64,000 nt of DNA, taken from the NCBI GenBank assembly GCA_001799995.1, contig MGUK01000098.1, forward strand, positions 1 to 64,000, given 5' to 3'. The notes below the pieces were generated by a model. It was not told the DNA's origin and did not search any database. It saw only the letters and a program-made list of their open reading frames with translations. This DNA comes from Elusimicrobia bacterium GWF2_62_30. Its GTDB lineage: Bacteria; Elusimicrobiota; Elusimicrobia; Elusimicrobiales; UBA9959. Below are positions 30,554-39,924 of this stretch, in pieces (position 1 is the stretch's first letter; every line of letters starts with the position of its first letter). The position numbers and the translations under genes were made by a program.

Positions 30554-33501
30554 GCGGGAATTTCACCCTGCTGCGCCAGGACGAAGACCTGGTCTCAGCC
30601 GCAGCCGGGCTGCTGGCCGGGCGGGAGGACCTGGCCGACTGCGTAGTGGTATTCCCGGGCCGGCGGCCCGCGCATTTCCTGCGCAAGCGGCTGTTCGAGC
30701 AGCTGGGGAAGTCCTTCGAATCACCTGCCATCTATTCCATGGACGAGTTCGCCGGGCTCCTGGCCGAGGCCGGCGGCGCCGCCGGGCCCGAGATAGGCGA
30801 GCTGGACGCGGCCGCCCTCATGCGCGGCCTCGAGCCCGGCATAAAAGGGCTGGGCCCGCTGGCGGGGAAAACCTCGGCCGAGCTGGACTGGTTCCTGCCT
30901 TGGGCTTTGAAAGCTTTCGCCGATTTCGAGGAAATTAAAAAAGAGCTTAAGACCCCGCGCGAGCTGGCCGGTTTTGACCTGAGCCTGGAGGCCGGCGAGG
31001 GCGCGGGCCTGTATAAACGCGCCACGGATTTCGCCGCCAAGTTCGGCGGGTTTTCAAAACTTTACGGCGCTTTTTACGAGGAGCTGGAGAAGAACGGCCT
31101 GTTCACGCCCGCCATGAAATACGCCGCGGCCTCGGAGCCGGGCGCAGCCGAAAAAGCCGGGCTGGGCGAAAAGGGCTTGGTCATCCTGGCCGGCTTCTTC
31201 CTGCTGTCCAAAGCCGAGCGCCGGCTGCTTGAGAACCTCTTCAAGCTTTCTAACTTCCGCCTGCTGGCTCAGGAGGGGCCGGGCCTGGACGAGCGTTACG
31301 AGTTCCTTTCCAAAAAACGGCTTATCCCCGCTATAAAACCTTATACAGCGCCGGCCCCGGACGCCGCCAGGTTCAGCTTCCACAAAGCTGCCGACACCCA
31401 CAGCGAGGTGTTCGCGCTGGGCCAGCTGATGGACAGGAAGGTCCACAGCGAGGACGACGTGATAGTCATCCCGGCGGTGGACGCGCTGTTCCCGGTGGTG
31501 CACCAGGTCCTGCCCGACTTCAAAGAGAACAATATCGCCATCGGCTACCCCATCTCCCATACGCCGGTCTATTCGCTGGTGGATTCCATCGGCAAACTGC
31601 TGGACCGCGCCGATAACGGCGCCTATTTCATCCCCGACTACCTGGACCTGGTCTTCCATCCCTACGTCAAAAGCGCCCTGTACGGCGGCAGCCCGGAGCT
31701 TACCCGCATCCTGTTCCAGGTGCTGCAGGAACATTTCCTGGGCAGGATGAGCCGCTACGCCGAGCTTTCTGCGATAGAAAGCGACAAGGACTTCCTGGCC
31801 GCCGCGCTTAAGCGCCTGGAGCATTACAAGGACTACAGCTCCGTGACCGCGGCGGAGCTCTCCGCCCAGCTTAAAGGCGTGCACGACGCCGTCATCCGCC
31901 CTTTCGAGCAGATAAAATCCATCGGTGACTTCGCCAAGAAGCTGCTGGCGCTGATCTCGTACATCTCCACCGCCACCACGGCGCACAAGCATCCCTACTG
32001 GAAAGATTTTTCCGGGCGCTTCCTCTCGCTGCTGGACGCCGTAAGCGGCACGCGCCTGGCGGGGGAAGCTTTTGCCGCGCGGCCTTCCTATTTCAAGTTC
32101 TTCGGTTCGGCCGTGAAGGGCGCGGTGTATCCCTTCGAGGGCACGCCGGTGAAAGGCCTGCAGGTGCTGGGGCTGATGGAGACCCGCGGCCTGAAGTTCA
32201 AGCGGGTGTATTTCCTGGACGCCAACGCGGACGCCCTGAACGTGTCCGGCGCCGGGGACGCCGTGCTGTCCGATTTCATGCGCGGCCTGCTGGGACTGCC
32301 CACCTGCCGCGAGCGCGAGGCCGAGCGCAAGTATTTCTTCGAAACCCTGCTGGGCGGCGCGGGCGCGGCGCATCTCTTCTACCGCGACAATTCCAAATCC
32401 GAGAAGAGCCCTTTTGTGGAAGAACTGCTGTTCCGCCTGGAAGCCGCGGGCGCCGACCGGGAAAAACTGGAAGACCGGGTGTTCTTCGACCTTACCTTTA
32501 AAAACAAAGAGCCGGCGGCCGTGCCCAAGAACCCCTGGGTGATGGGCAGGCTGGAGCAGACGGCTTTCTCGCCGTCGGCGCTCAACCATTACCTGGCCTG
32601 CCCGCTGCGGTTCTATTACATCAAAGTGCTGGGGCTCAAAGAGCAGGAGGAAGTGTCGGAGGAGATCAGCCGGGCCTCCATCGGCAATATCGTGCACAAG
32701 GCGCTGGAGCTATACTTCCAGCGCGGCGGCAGGCTGGGCAGGCCTTTCGCGCCGGGCGAATTCAAAGAGGAGCTGGCCTTGCTGCTGGCCTGCCTCAACG
32801 CGGCCATGGCTTCTTATCACCTTACCGATGTGGATAAGGGCTACGGCTACGTGATGCGCCGGCAGGTGGAGAAGCGCCTGGAGGACATACTCCATTTCCA
32901 TATCGACGAGCTGGCCGGGTTCACCCCGCTGGCCGTCGAGGCCTGGCTGGAGGCTGCGGTGGCCCTGCCTTCCGGCAAGACGGCTAAACTGGCCGGCAAG
33001 GTGGACAGGATAGACCTGCGCCCCGGCGCCGATGGCGCCGGCGACAAGATAGTGATAGTGGATTATAAGACGGGCTCGGGCGCGAAGGCGCCTTCCTGGC
33101 ACAGCTTCGACCCGGCCGGGCCCCGGGCCGACTGGCCCAAAACCCTGCGCTCGGTGCAGCTGCCAGCCTATGTGCTGATGGCCATGACCGGCAAGGCGAA
33201 GGTGGAGCCCGGCGGCGCCGAGCTCCCGCTCCCCGCCCTGGCCTGCCGCGGCGTGGCGGACTTTGACGCCCGGCTGATGCTGTTGGGACAGCAGGATATA
33301 GCCGAAGAAAGCTTATATAAACCTTTCGGGAAAACCTTGCCCGACGTGCCTTCCGTTTTTGAAAAGTACAAGGGCGCCATCAGCACCCTGCTGGATGAGA
33401 TCCTGGACCCGCGCCTGCCCTTCGCCCCCACCAAACGGGAAGACGACTGCCGCCACTGCCCCTTCAAAGTAATGTGCGGCCGCCAGTGGGTTAAAGAATG
33501 A
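30550..33501 (+). CDS. addB: AddB-type nuclease subunit with Fe-S cysteines
   Basis: The product has 983 residues and starts by ATGA overlap with addA. The N-terminal part is a degenerate helicase fold. The C-terminal PD-(D/E)XK nuclease (VDRIDLRPG, IVIVDYKTGSG) is bracketed by cysteines: one in YLACPLRFYY, three in CRHCPFKVMC (C-x2-C-x5-C), the pattern of the AddB 4Fe-4S nuclease. It pairs with AddA for double-strand break processing. Confidence 0.9.
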   Translation: MSGNFTLLRQDEDLVSAAAGLLAGREDLADCVVVFPGRRPAHFLRKRLFEQLGKSFESPAIYSMDEFAGLLAEAGGAAGPEIGELDAAALMRGLEPGIKGLGPLAGKTSAELDWFLPWALKAFADFEEIKKELKTPRELAGFDLSLEAGEGAGLYKRATDFAAKFGGFSKLYGAFYEELEKNGLFTPAMKYAAASEPGAAEKAGLGEKGLVILAGFFLLSKAERRLLENLFKLSNFRLLAQEGPGLDERYEFLSKKRLIPAIKPYTAPAPDAARFSFHKAADTHSEVFALGQLMDRKVHSEDDVIVIPAVDALFPVVHQVLPDFKENNIAIGYPISHTPVYSLVDSIGKLLDRADNGAYFIPDYLDLVFHPYVKSALYGGSPELTRILFQVLQEHFLGRMSRYAELSAIESDKDFLAAALKRLEHYKDYSSVTAAELSAQLKGVHDAVIRPFEQIKSIGDFAKKLLALISYISTATTAHKHPYWKDFSGRFLSLLDAVSGTRLAGEAFAARPSYFKFFGSAVKGAVYPFEGTPVKGLQVLGLMETRGLKFKRVYFLDANADALNVSGAGDAVLSDFMRGLLGLPTCREREAERKYFFETLLGGAGAAHLFYRDNSKSEKSPFVEELLFRLEAAGADREKLEDRVFFDLTFKNKEPAAVPKNPWVMGRLEQTAFSPSALNHYLACPLRFYYIKVLGLKEQEEVSEEISRASIGNIVHKALELYFQRGGRLGRPFAPGEFKEELALLLACLNAAMASYHLTDVDKGYGYVMRRQVEKRLEDILHFHIDELAGFTPLAVEAWLEAAVALPSGKTAKLAGKVDRIDLRPGADGAGDKIVIVDYKTGSGAKAPSWHSFDPAGPRADWPKTLRSVQLPAYVLMAMTGKAKVEPGGAELPLPALACRGVADFDARLMLLGQQDIAEESLYKPFGKTLPDVPSVFEKYKGAISTLLDEILDPRLPFAPTKREDDCRHCPFKVMCGRQWVKE

Positions 33502-34824
33502 TCAAGGTTCGTCTATGTATTTCTTCGTTTCCGCTGCCACCACGGGGGCCAGCAGCAGGAGCGAGATAAGGTTGGGCACCGCCATCAGACCGTTGAAGAT
33601 GTCCGCGAAGTTCCACACCGCCGGCAGCGCGGCCACCGAGCCCACCATTACCGCCGCTATCCACAGGTACCTGTACGGCTTTATCGCCTTCACGCCCAGC
33701 AGATATTCCGCCGCTTTCTCGCCGTAATATTCCCAGCCCAGGATGGTGGAGAAAACGAAGGTGAGCAGGCCCAGGCTGAGCACCGTCGGGCCGATATAGG
33801 GGATGTGGGAAAAAGCGCTCTTGGTGAGCGCCGCGCCCTTCAGCCCCGTCTGCCAGTCGCCCGCGCTTACTATCACCAGGCCCGTAATAAGGCAGACCAC
33901 CACGGTGTCCCAGAAAGTGCCCGTCGAGGAGACCAGCGCCTGCCGCACGGGGTTGCGGGTCTGCGCCGCCGCGGCCACTATAGGCGCGGAGCCCAGGCCG
34001 GATTCGTTGGAAAAAAGCCCGCGCGCAATGCCGAAGCGCATGGCCTCTTTGACGCCCGCGCCCATGAACCCGCCCACGGCGGCGTGCCCGCTGAAGGCGG
34101 AGGAAAGGATCAGGCTGATGGCGCCCGGCAGCTTGTCGAAGTTCAGGATCAGTATGAGGGCGCAGCCCAGCACGTAGAACACCGCCATGAACGGCACCAG
34201 TTTTTCGCAGGCGCGGGCTATGGACTTTATCCCGCCCAGTATTACCACGGCGGTCAGCGCGGTCATCACGGCGCCGCTTACCCAGGTGGACAGGCCGTAG
34301 GTGCCATGGAGCATCTGCGAGATGGAATTGGCCTGCACCATATTGCCTATGCCGAAGGCGGCTATGGCGGTGAAGAAGGCGAAGATCACGCCCAGCCAGC
34401 GGGCGTTGAGGCCGCGCTCGAGCACGTACATGGGCCCGCCGGAGAACTCCCCGGTAGGCGAGACCACGCGGTACTTAACCGACAGCAGCGCCTCGGCGTA
34501 CTTGGTGGCTATGCCGAACACGCCGGTGAGCCACATCCACAGCACGGCGCCCGGGCCGCCGGCGGCTACCGCCGTAGCCACGCCCACAATGTTGCCGGTG
34601 CCTATGGTGGCGGCCAGCGCCGTGGTGAGCGCGCCGAATTGCGAGATGTCGCCTTCGCCTTCTTTAGTGCGCGTGAAGGAAAGTTTTATGGCCTTGGGCA
34701 GGTAGCGCTGTATCAGCCCCAGCCTGAAGGTGAGGTACAGGTGCGTGCCGAAAAGGAGGATGATGAGCGGCGCGCCCCACACGGCGGAGCTGGCTTGTTC
34801 AAGGAAGGCGTTCAAAGTTAGCAT
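33502..34824 (-). CDS. sodium:alanine symporter, AGCS family
   Basis: The product has 440 residues with ten or more membrane segments. The family signature TIGTGNIVGVATAVAAGGPGA is near residues 73-93, followed by ATKYAEALLSVKYR and the FSNESGLGSAPIVAAAA loop. It imports alanine or glycine with Na+. It converges with addB with no spacer between the stop codons and is divergent from the glucanase operon. Confidence 0.92.
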   Translation of the reverse strand: MLTLNAFLEQASSAVWGAPLIILLFGTHLYLTFRLGLIQRYLPKAIKLSFTRTKEGEGDISQFGALTTALAATIGTGNIVGVATAVAAGGPGAVLWMWLTGVFGIATKYAEALLSVKYRVVSPTGEFSGGPMYVLERGLNARWLGVIFAFFTAIAAFGIGNMVQANSISQMLHGTYGLSTWVSGAVMTALTAVVILGGIKSIARACEKLVPFMAVFYVLGCALILILNFDKLPGAISLILSSAFSGHAAVGGFMGAGVKEAMRFGIARGLFSNESGLGSAPIVAAAAQTRNPVRQALVSSTGTFWDTVVVCLITGLVIVSAGDWQTGLKGAALTKSAFSHIPYIGPTVLSLGLLTFVFSTILGWEYYGEKAAEYLLGVKAIKPYRYLWIAAVMVGSVAALPAVWNFADIFNGLMAVPNLISLLLLAPVVAAETKKYIDEP

Positions 34825-34973
34825 CCGTGAATTTTATCTTATTTCCCGCCCACTTCCGTTCCGCACCCTGCGCCGCGAGAAAGGCACGGACAGCGCCGCG
34901 GCCTGAGAGGCAGCCCCCCGCCGCGGCAAGTATTGTATTATAGAAGGATAGATCGAAACGTAGGGGGCGCCTG

Positions 34974-36887
34974 ATGCTTTCAAGGTTTTTCTTTCTCCTG
35001 TTCTTATCGCTTTGCGGCAGCCAGCCGCTCCTGTCCGCCTTGGACAAGAAGGACGCCGAGTTCCTCAACCTGGTGGAGGAAAGATCCTTCCAGTATTTCG
35101 TACTAGCCGCCAACCCCGCCAACGGCCTGGTGCTGGATAAAGCCTCCAATACCGGCGCCCCCGACTTTAAATACGCCCCTTCTTCCATCGCGGCGGTGGG
35201 CTTCGGTCTGGCCGCGCTTCCCGCGGGCGTAGAACGCGGCTGGATCGGCAGAGACGCCGCCGAGGCGCAGGTAAAGACCACGCTTAAGTTCTTCTACGAG
35301 AAGATGGAATCGGAGCACGGCTTCTTCTATCACTTCGTGGACATGGAAACGGGCAAGCGCGTCTGGGATTGCGAGCTCTCTTCCATCGACACTTCGCTGT
35401 TCCTGGCCGGCGCGCTGACCGCGGCCCAGTATTTTGAAAGCCCGGAGGTAAAAGACCTGGCTAAAAAGCTTTACGAACGGGTGGACTGGAAATGGATGGC
35501 CAACGGTTCGCAGCACCTGTCCATGGGCTGGAAGCCGGGGCGGACCTTCCTCTCCGCCGCCTGGAGCGACTACAACGAGAGCATGGTAATGTACGTGCTG
35601 GCCCTGGGCTCGCCCACCCACCCCCTTGCCCCTGAAAGCTGGGCGGCCATCAAAAGGCCCCGCGGCAAGTACAAAGGCCACGAGCTTATCATGAGCCCGC
35701 CGCTGTTCACGCACCAGTTCTCCCATGCCTTCATAGACTTCCGCGGCAAGCGGGACGCCCATGCCGATTATTTCGAGAACTCCGTTCAGGCTACCCTGGC
35801 CAACCGGCAGTTCTGCATAGACAGCTCCGCATCGTTCAAAACCTACGGAGAAAATTCCTGGGGCCTTACCGCCAGCATCGGCCCCGACGGGTACATGGCT
35901 TACGGTGCGCCCCCGGGCCTCGCGCTGCACGACGGCACCGTGGCGCCGTCAGCCGCCGCCGCCTCCATAGTTTTCACGCCCGAATATTCCATAGCCGCCA
36001 TGAGAAACTATTACACCAAATACCGCAACGAGCTGTGGGGCAGGTACGGCTTCGCGGATTCCTTTAATATCGGCCGTGACTTCTTCGCCCCCGACGCCTA
36101 CGGCATAAACGTGGGCCCTACCGTGCTGATGATCGAGAACTACCGCAGCGGGCTTATCTGGAAATTGTTCATGTCACGGCCCGAGGTGAAAAAAGGCATG
36201 AAGGCCGCCGGTTTCGGCAAAGCCTCGGCGCGCGCGCAGGAACCCGCGGTGGAAATGGCCGCTTACTTTCTGCACAAGCGGCCTTTCGCGAACGTAGAAA
36301 GGATAGGGGATGCCCTGAAGCCCGAGGACCTCACCCTTAACGCCGGCCTGTGGGCAACGGCAGGCAAGAACGTAGAGCTGGACGGCCGATACCTGCAGAG
36401 CGGCCAAAACCGCCAACCCGGCTACAAAGTTACCGCCGACCTGCTGGCGAACAGCAGGTATTTTTTTTTTAGATTAAGCGTGAACGACGGTGAACTGGTC
36501 TCCACGCATGCCGCGGACCGCATGTACGAGGACGATTCCCTTGAGCTTTACATAGATTCGGCCAATAACAAATTCGCCTGGGGCGGGGGGGACGATTACC
36601 AGGTAATAATGTCCCCGGCCGCAGGCGCGGTGCGCGTCCGCGAATTCTTCCACCCCGAAAGGACCGCCCTGGCCTGCCGCATAGTGGACTCTACCGTTAC
36701 CGCCCGGGGCTACGCGGCGGTACTGGCGCTGGAGCGGCCGGTCTTCGGCCTGGGCGAAGGCCGGATAGGTTTTTCCCTGGCGGCGCGCAACATCGACAGG
36801 GAACTCGGCTCCGACGCCAAGTTCAACTGGTTCTTCCTCGCGCCCGCCACCTACCTGGGCGAGCTGCAAATAAACAAAGGCGCATGA
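34974..36887 (+). CDS. exported GH144-like glucanase with CBM9-like domain
   Basis: The product has 637 residues. A signal peptide (FFFLLFLSLCGSQPLLSA) is followed by a glucoamylase-type (PF10091) catalytic domain, residues 25-420. It carries LSSIDTSLFLAGAL, YNESMVMYVLALGSPTHP, GENSWGLTASIGPDGY and VLMIENYRSGLIWKLFM. The known enzymes of this type (GH144) cut beta-1,2-glucan. Residues 450-637 look like a CBM9/DOMON-like sugar-binding domain (MYEDDSLELYIDSANNKFAW). A 10-T run lies in the coding sequence at 36461-36470. It is the first gene of a six-gene sugar operon and overlaps the next by 4 nt. Confidence 0.8.
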   Translation: MLSRFFFLLFLSLCGSQPLLSALDKKDAEFLNLVEERSFQYFVLAANPANGLVLDKASNTGAPDFKYAPSSIAAVGFGLAALPAGVERGWIGRDAAEAQVKTTLKFFYEKMESEHGFFYHFVDMETGKRVWDCELSSIDTSLFLAGALTAAQYFESPEVKDLAKKLYERVDWKWMANGSQHLSMGWKPGRTFLSAAWSDYNESMVMYVLALGSPTHPLAPESWAAIKRPRGKYKGHELIMSPPLFTHQFSHAFIDFRGKRDAHADYFENSVQATLANRQFCIDSSASFKTYGENSWGLTASIGPDGYMAYGAPPGLALHDGTVAPSAAAASIVFTPEYSIAAMRNYYTKYRNELWGRYGFADSFNIGRDFFAPDAYGINVGPTVLMIENYRSGLIWKLFMSRPEVKKGMKAAGFGKASARAQEPAVEMAAYFLHKRPFANVERIGDALKPEDLTLNAGLWATAGKNVELDGRYLQSGQNRQPGYKVTADLLANSRYFFFRLSVNDGELVSTHAADRMYEDDSLELYIDSANNKFAWGGGDDYQVIMSPAAGAVRVREFFHPERTALACRIVDSTVTARGYAAVLALERPVFGLGEGRIGFSLAARNIDRELGSDAKFNWFFLAPATYLGELQINKGA

Positions 36888-39085
36888 GCTTAAAGAACAA
36901 GGCATTCTACGCGGCGCTCGGCCTGGTCTTCTGCCTGGGCCGCGCGCCCGCCTGCGCCGGGCAGCAGCTTAACGTCTGGGCCATAGGCGCGGAGGGCAAG
37001 CTGATACGCCAGGCCGCGGAGCTTTACGAGGCCAGGAACCCGGGCGTAAAGATAGTGACGCAGGGCATCCCGTGGACGGGCGCGCATGAGAAGCTGGTGA
37101 CCGCGGTAGTGGGGAACATGGCTCCGGACATCAGCCAGCTGGGCACCACCTGGATGCCTGAATTCAGGGCGATGAACGCCATAGAGCCGCTGGACGGTTT
37201 CCTGAAAACTTCGGCGCTCGACACCGCTGACTTCTTCCCCGGCGCGCGCGATTCCAACTTCCACCAGGGCGAGTGGTACGGCCTGCCCTGGTACGTGGAC
37301 ACGCGGGTAATGTACTACCGCAAGGACCTGGCCGCCAGGGCCGGCTATAAGAAATTCCCTACGGACTGGGAAAGCTTCTACAAATTCTCCAAAGCGCTGA
37401 AAGCTTCCAAGGACGGCGGCTACGCTTTCTCGCTGCCCACCAACGATTGGCAGATCTTTTTGATGTTCTACTGGCAGAACGGCGGCGAACTGCTGAAGGA
37501 CTCGCCGTTGACCGCCGGCAAGTTCGAGGGGACCATAGACTACCTCAAGCGCTTCTTCGACGAGGACCTGGCGCCCCTGGAAGGCGGCAATGACACGGAC
37601 CTGCTTACGGCTTTCGAGTCCGGCTACTATCCCGTTTTTATTTCCGGCCCTTGGATGATCTCCCAGCTGGAAACCAGCAAGCCGCTCTTGAACGGGCGCT
37701 GGGCCACCGCCCCGCTGCCGGCGGGGGAGCGGCGGGCCTCGTTCATGGGCGGCTGCAACCTGGTGATGTTCAAGAGTTCCCCGAACAAAGCCCTGGCGTG
37801 GAAGTTCATGGAGTTCCTGGCCGGCCCGGAGATGCAGGCCCGGTGGTACGCCCTGTCCGGCGACCTGCCCGCCAGCCGCAAAGCCTGGCTGGCCCCGGCC
37901 CTGGCGGGGAACCCGCAGCTCTCGGCCTTCAGGCTGGAGCTGGACACGGCCAAGGCGCCGCCCCAGGTGGCGGAGTGGGAGAACATCGCCGGCAACATCA
38001 ACGACGCCGTGGAAGAAGCCGTTTTCGGACGTGTCACGCCTCAGGCCGCCAGGGAAAAGCTTTCGGCCCGCATAGAGAAGATCCTCGCCAAGTCCGAGCG
38101 GCAGCAGAGCGGAGCGTTCAAGATCTGGCTGGCGATATTCCTGTGCCTTATCCCCGTCAGCGCCGTAGCGCTGCACCTGCGCGGCACGCGCACGGGCACC
38201 CGGAGCAAGTACCAGCCTATCGCGGTACTATTCCTGCTGCCCGCCGTGCTGATCCTGGCGGTCTTCCTTTTCATCCCCATCGTCGCGTCTTTCGTGGCCA
38301 GCATGACCAACTGGAACATGTACGGCGTGAACGACTGGACCAAGGTGGTTTTCGTCGGCCTGGAGAATTACGCCGGCCTGCTGCGCGACCCGGTCTTCCT
38401 GGCCGGCCTGCGCAATACCCTGGTCTTCGCCTTTATCGGCGTGCCGGTCAGCGTCACGCTCTCGCTGGCCATGGCGCTGGCGCTCAACGCCCAGCTGCTC
38501 AGGGCCAGGGCTTTCTTCCGCGTAGCTTATTTTATCCCGGTCATCACCACCATGGTGGCCGTGGCCATGATCTGGCGCTGGCTGTACAACCCGGAGTTCG
38601 GCCTGTTCAACCTGGCGCTCGGCTACGTCGGCCTGCCCGCGCAGGGCTGGCTGTCCAACCGCTGGCTGGCGTTGCCTTCCCTTATTCTCATGGCCGTGTG
38701 GAAGGGCTTCGGCTACAACACCATCATCTTCGTGGCCGCGCTGCAGTCCATCCCCGACTCGCTCTACGAATCAATCTCCATCGACGGCGCGACCACGCGC
38801 CAGGAGTTCTGGTACATCACGCTGCCCATGCTCAGGAACACGGCTTTCTTCGTGATAGTGATGACCACCATCGGCTACCTGCAGTTCTTCGCCGAGCCGT
38901 ACATCATGACCGGCGGCGGCCCGCTGAACGCCACCATGTCCGTGGTGCTGTACATGTACCAGCAGGGCTTCAAGTTCTATAACCTGGGCTACGCCTCGGC
39001 CATGGCCTATATCCTGTTCGGGCTGATCTTCGCCTTCACCGCCGTGCAGTTCAGGGTCCAGAAGAAGCTGGAGGGAAACTTCTAA
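36884..39085 (+). CDS. sugar ABC transporter: binding protein fused to permease
   Basis: The product has 733 residues. A signal peptide is followed by a family-1 sugar-binding protein, residues 28-400 (LNVWAIGAEGKLIRQAAELYEARNPG). Residues about 408-428 add one membrane helix. Residues 440-733 are a MalF/UgpA-type permease with six helices and an EAA loop (YESISIDGATTRQEFWYITLP, near residue 629). The extra helix carries the chain back to the cytoplasm so that the permease keeps its normal orientation. Fusion of the solute-binding protein to the permease is known in amino-acid and osmolyte importers but is unusual in this sugar family. Confidence 0.88.
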   Translation: MSLKNKAFYAALGLVFCLGRAPACAGQQLNVWAIGAEGKLIRQAAELYEARNPGVKIVTQGIPWTGAHEKLVTAVVGNMAPDISQLGTTWMPEFRAMNAIEPLDGFLKTSALDTADFFPGARDSNFHQGEWYGLPWYVDTRVMYYRKDLAARAGYKKFPTDWESFYKFSKALKASKDGGYAFSLPTNDWQIFLMFYWQNGGELLKDSPLTAGKFEGTIDYLKRFFDEDLAPLEGGNDTDLLTAFESGYYPVFISGPWMISQLETSKPLLNGRWATAPLPAGERRASFMGGCNLVMFKSSPNKALAWKFMEFLAGPEMQARWYALSGDLPASRKAWLAPALAGNPQLSAFRLELDTAKAPPQVAEWENIAGNINDAVEEAVFGRVTPQAAREKLSARIEKILAKSERQQSGAFKIWLAIFLCLIPVSAVALHLRGTRTGTRSKYQPIAVLFLLPAVLILAVFLFIPIVASFVASMTNWNMYGVNDWTKVVFVGLENYAGLLRDPVFLAGLRNTLVFAFIGVPVSVTLSLAMALALNAQLLRARAFFRVAYFIPVITTMVAVAMIWRWLYNPEFGLFNLALGYVGLPAQGWLSNRWLALPSLILMAVWKGFGYNTIIFVAALQSIPDSLYESISIDGATTRQEFWYITLPMLRNTAFFVIVMTTIGYLQFFAEPYIMTGGGPLNATMSVVLYMYQQGFKFYNLGYASAMAYILFGLIFAFTAVQFRVQKKLEGNF

Positions 39086-39921
39086 TGGCCGCCGCTAAAC
39101 GTCATTCGCCCGCCTACAAGTTCGCTTTCTACGCCTTCATGCTGGCGTCCGTCGTCATCACGCTTTTCCCTTTCGTGTGGATGCTGTCCACGTCGTTCAA
39201 AAGCCCCGGCGAGATCTTCACCAAGACTCCGACCATCCTGCCGCAGCTCTGGACGCTGGCCGGGTACAGGAACCTCTTCGCCGCGGTCAACATGGGACTG
39301 CACCTCTTCAACAGCGTGATCTACGCGGTAAGCGTCACGGTGCTGTCCGTGCTGTTCAACGCCATGGCCGCCTACGCCTTCGCCAAGCTCAGGTTCCCCG
39401 GCCGGGAAAAACTGTTCGCGCTGCTGCTGGTAACCATGATGGTGCCGGGCCAGGTTACCATGCTGCCGGTGTTCCTTATCCTGAAATCCATGGGCCTGCT
39501 GAATTCTTACGCCGGGCTGGTGCTGCCGGGCACGGCCGCGGTGTTCGCCATCTTCATGCTGCGCCAGTTCATGGCCGAGATCCCCGAAGAGATCCTGGAG
39601 GCCGCGCGCATCGACGGCTTCTCCGAATTCGCCATCTTCTGGCGCATCATGCTGCCGCTGTGCAAACCCATCATCGCCACCCTTACCGTGTTCAGCTTTA
39701 TCGGCGCGTGGAACGATTTTCTCTGGCCGCTCATCATCATGCTGCGCGAGGACAAATACACCCTGCCCGTGGCCCTGGCGGGCCTGAACGGCCAGTACAA
39801 CACCGACTGGGGCCTGCTGATGGCGGGCGCCGTGGTGGTGGTGCTGCCCGCGGTGATCATTTTCCTGATGGCCCAGAAACATTACATAAAAGGCATAGCC
39901 GCCGGCGCGGTAAAAGGCTGA
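39085..39921 (+). CDS. sugar ABC transporter permease (MalG/UgpE type)
   Basis: The product has 278 residues with six membrane helices. The EAA motif is ILEAARIDGFSEFAIFWRIMLPLCKP near residues 170-195. It overlaps the stop of the fused binding protein/permease by 1 nt (TAATG) and completes the heterodimeric channel with it. Confidence 0.9.
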   Translation: MAAAKRHSPAYKFAFYAFMLASVVITLFPFVWMLSTSFKSPGEIFTKTPTILPQLWTLAGYRNLFAAVNMGLHLFNSVIYAVSVTVLSVLFNAMAAYAFAKLRFPGREKLFALLLVTMMVPGQVTMLPVFLILKSMGLLNSYAGLVLPGTAAVFAIFMLRQFMAEIPEEILEAARIDGFSEFAIFWRIMLPLCKPIIATLTVFSFIGAWNDFLWPLIIMLREDKYTLPVALAGLNGQYNTDWGLLMAGAVVVVLPAVIIFLMAQKHYIKGIAAGAVKG

Positions 39922-39924
39922 ACG

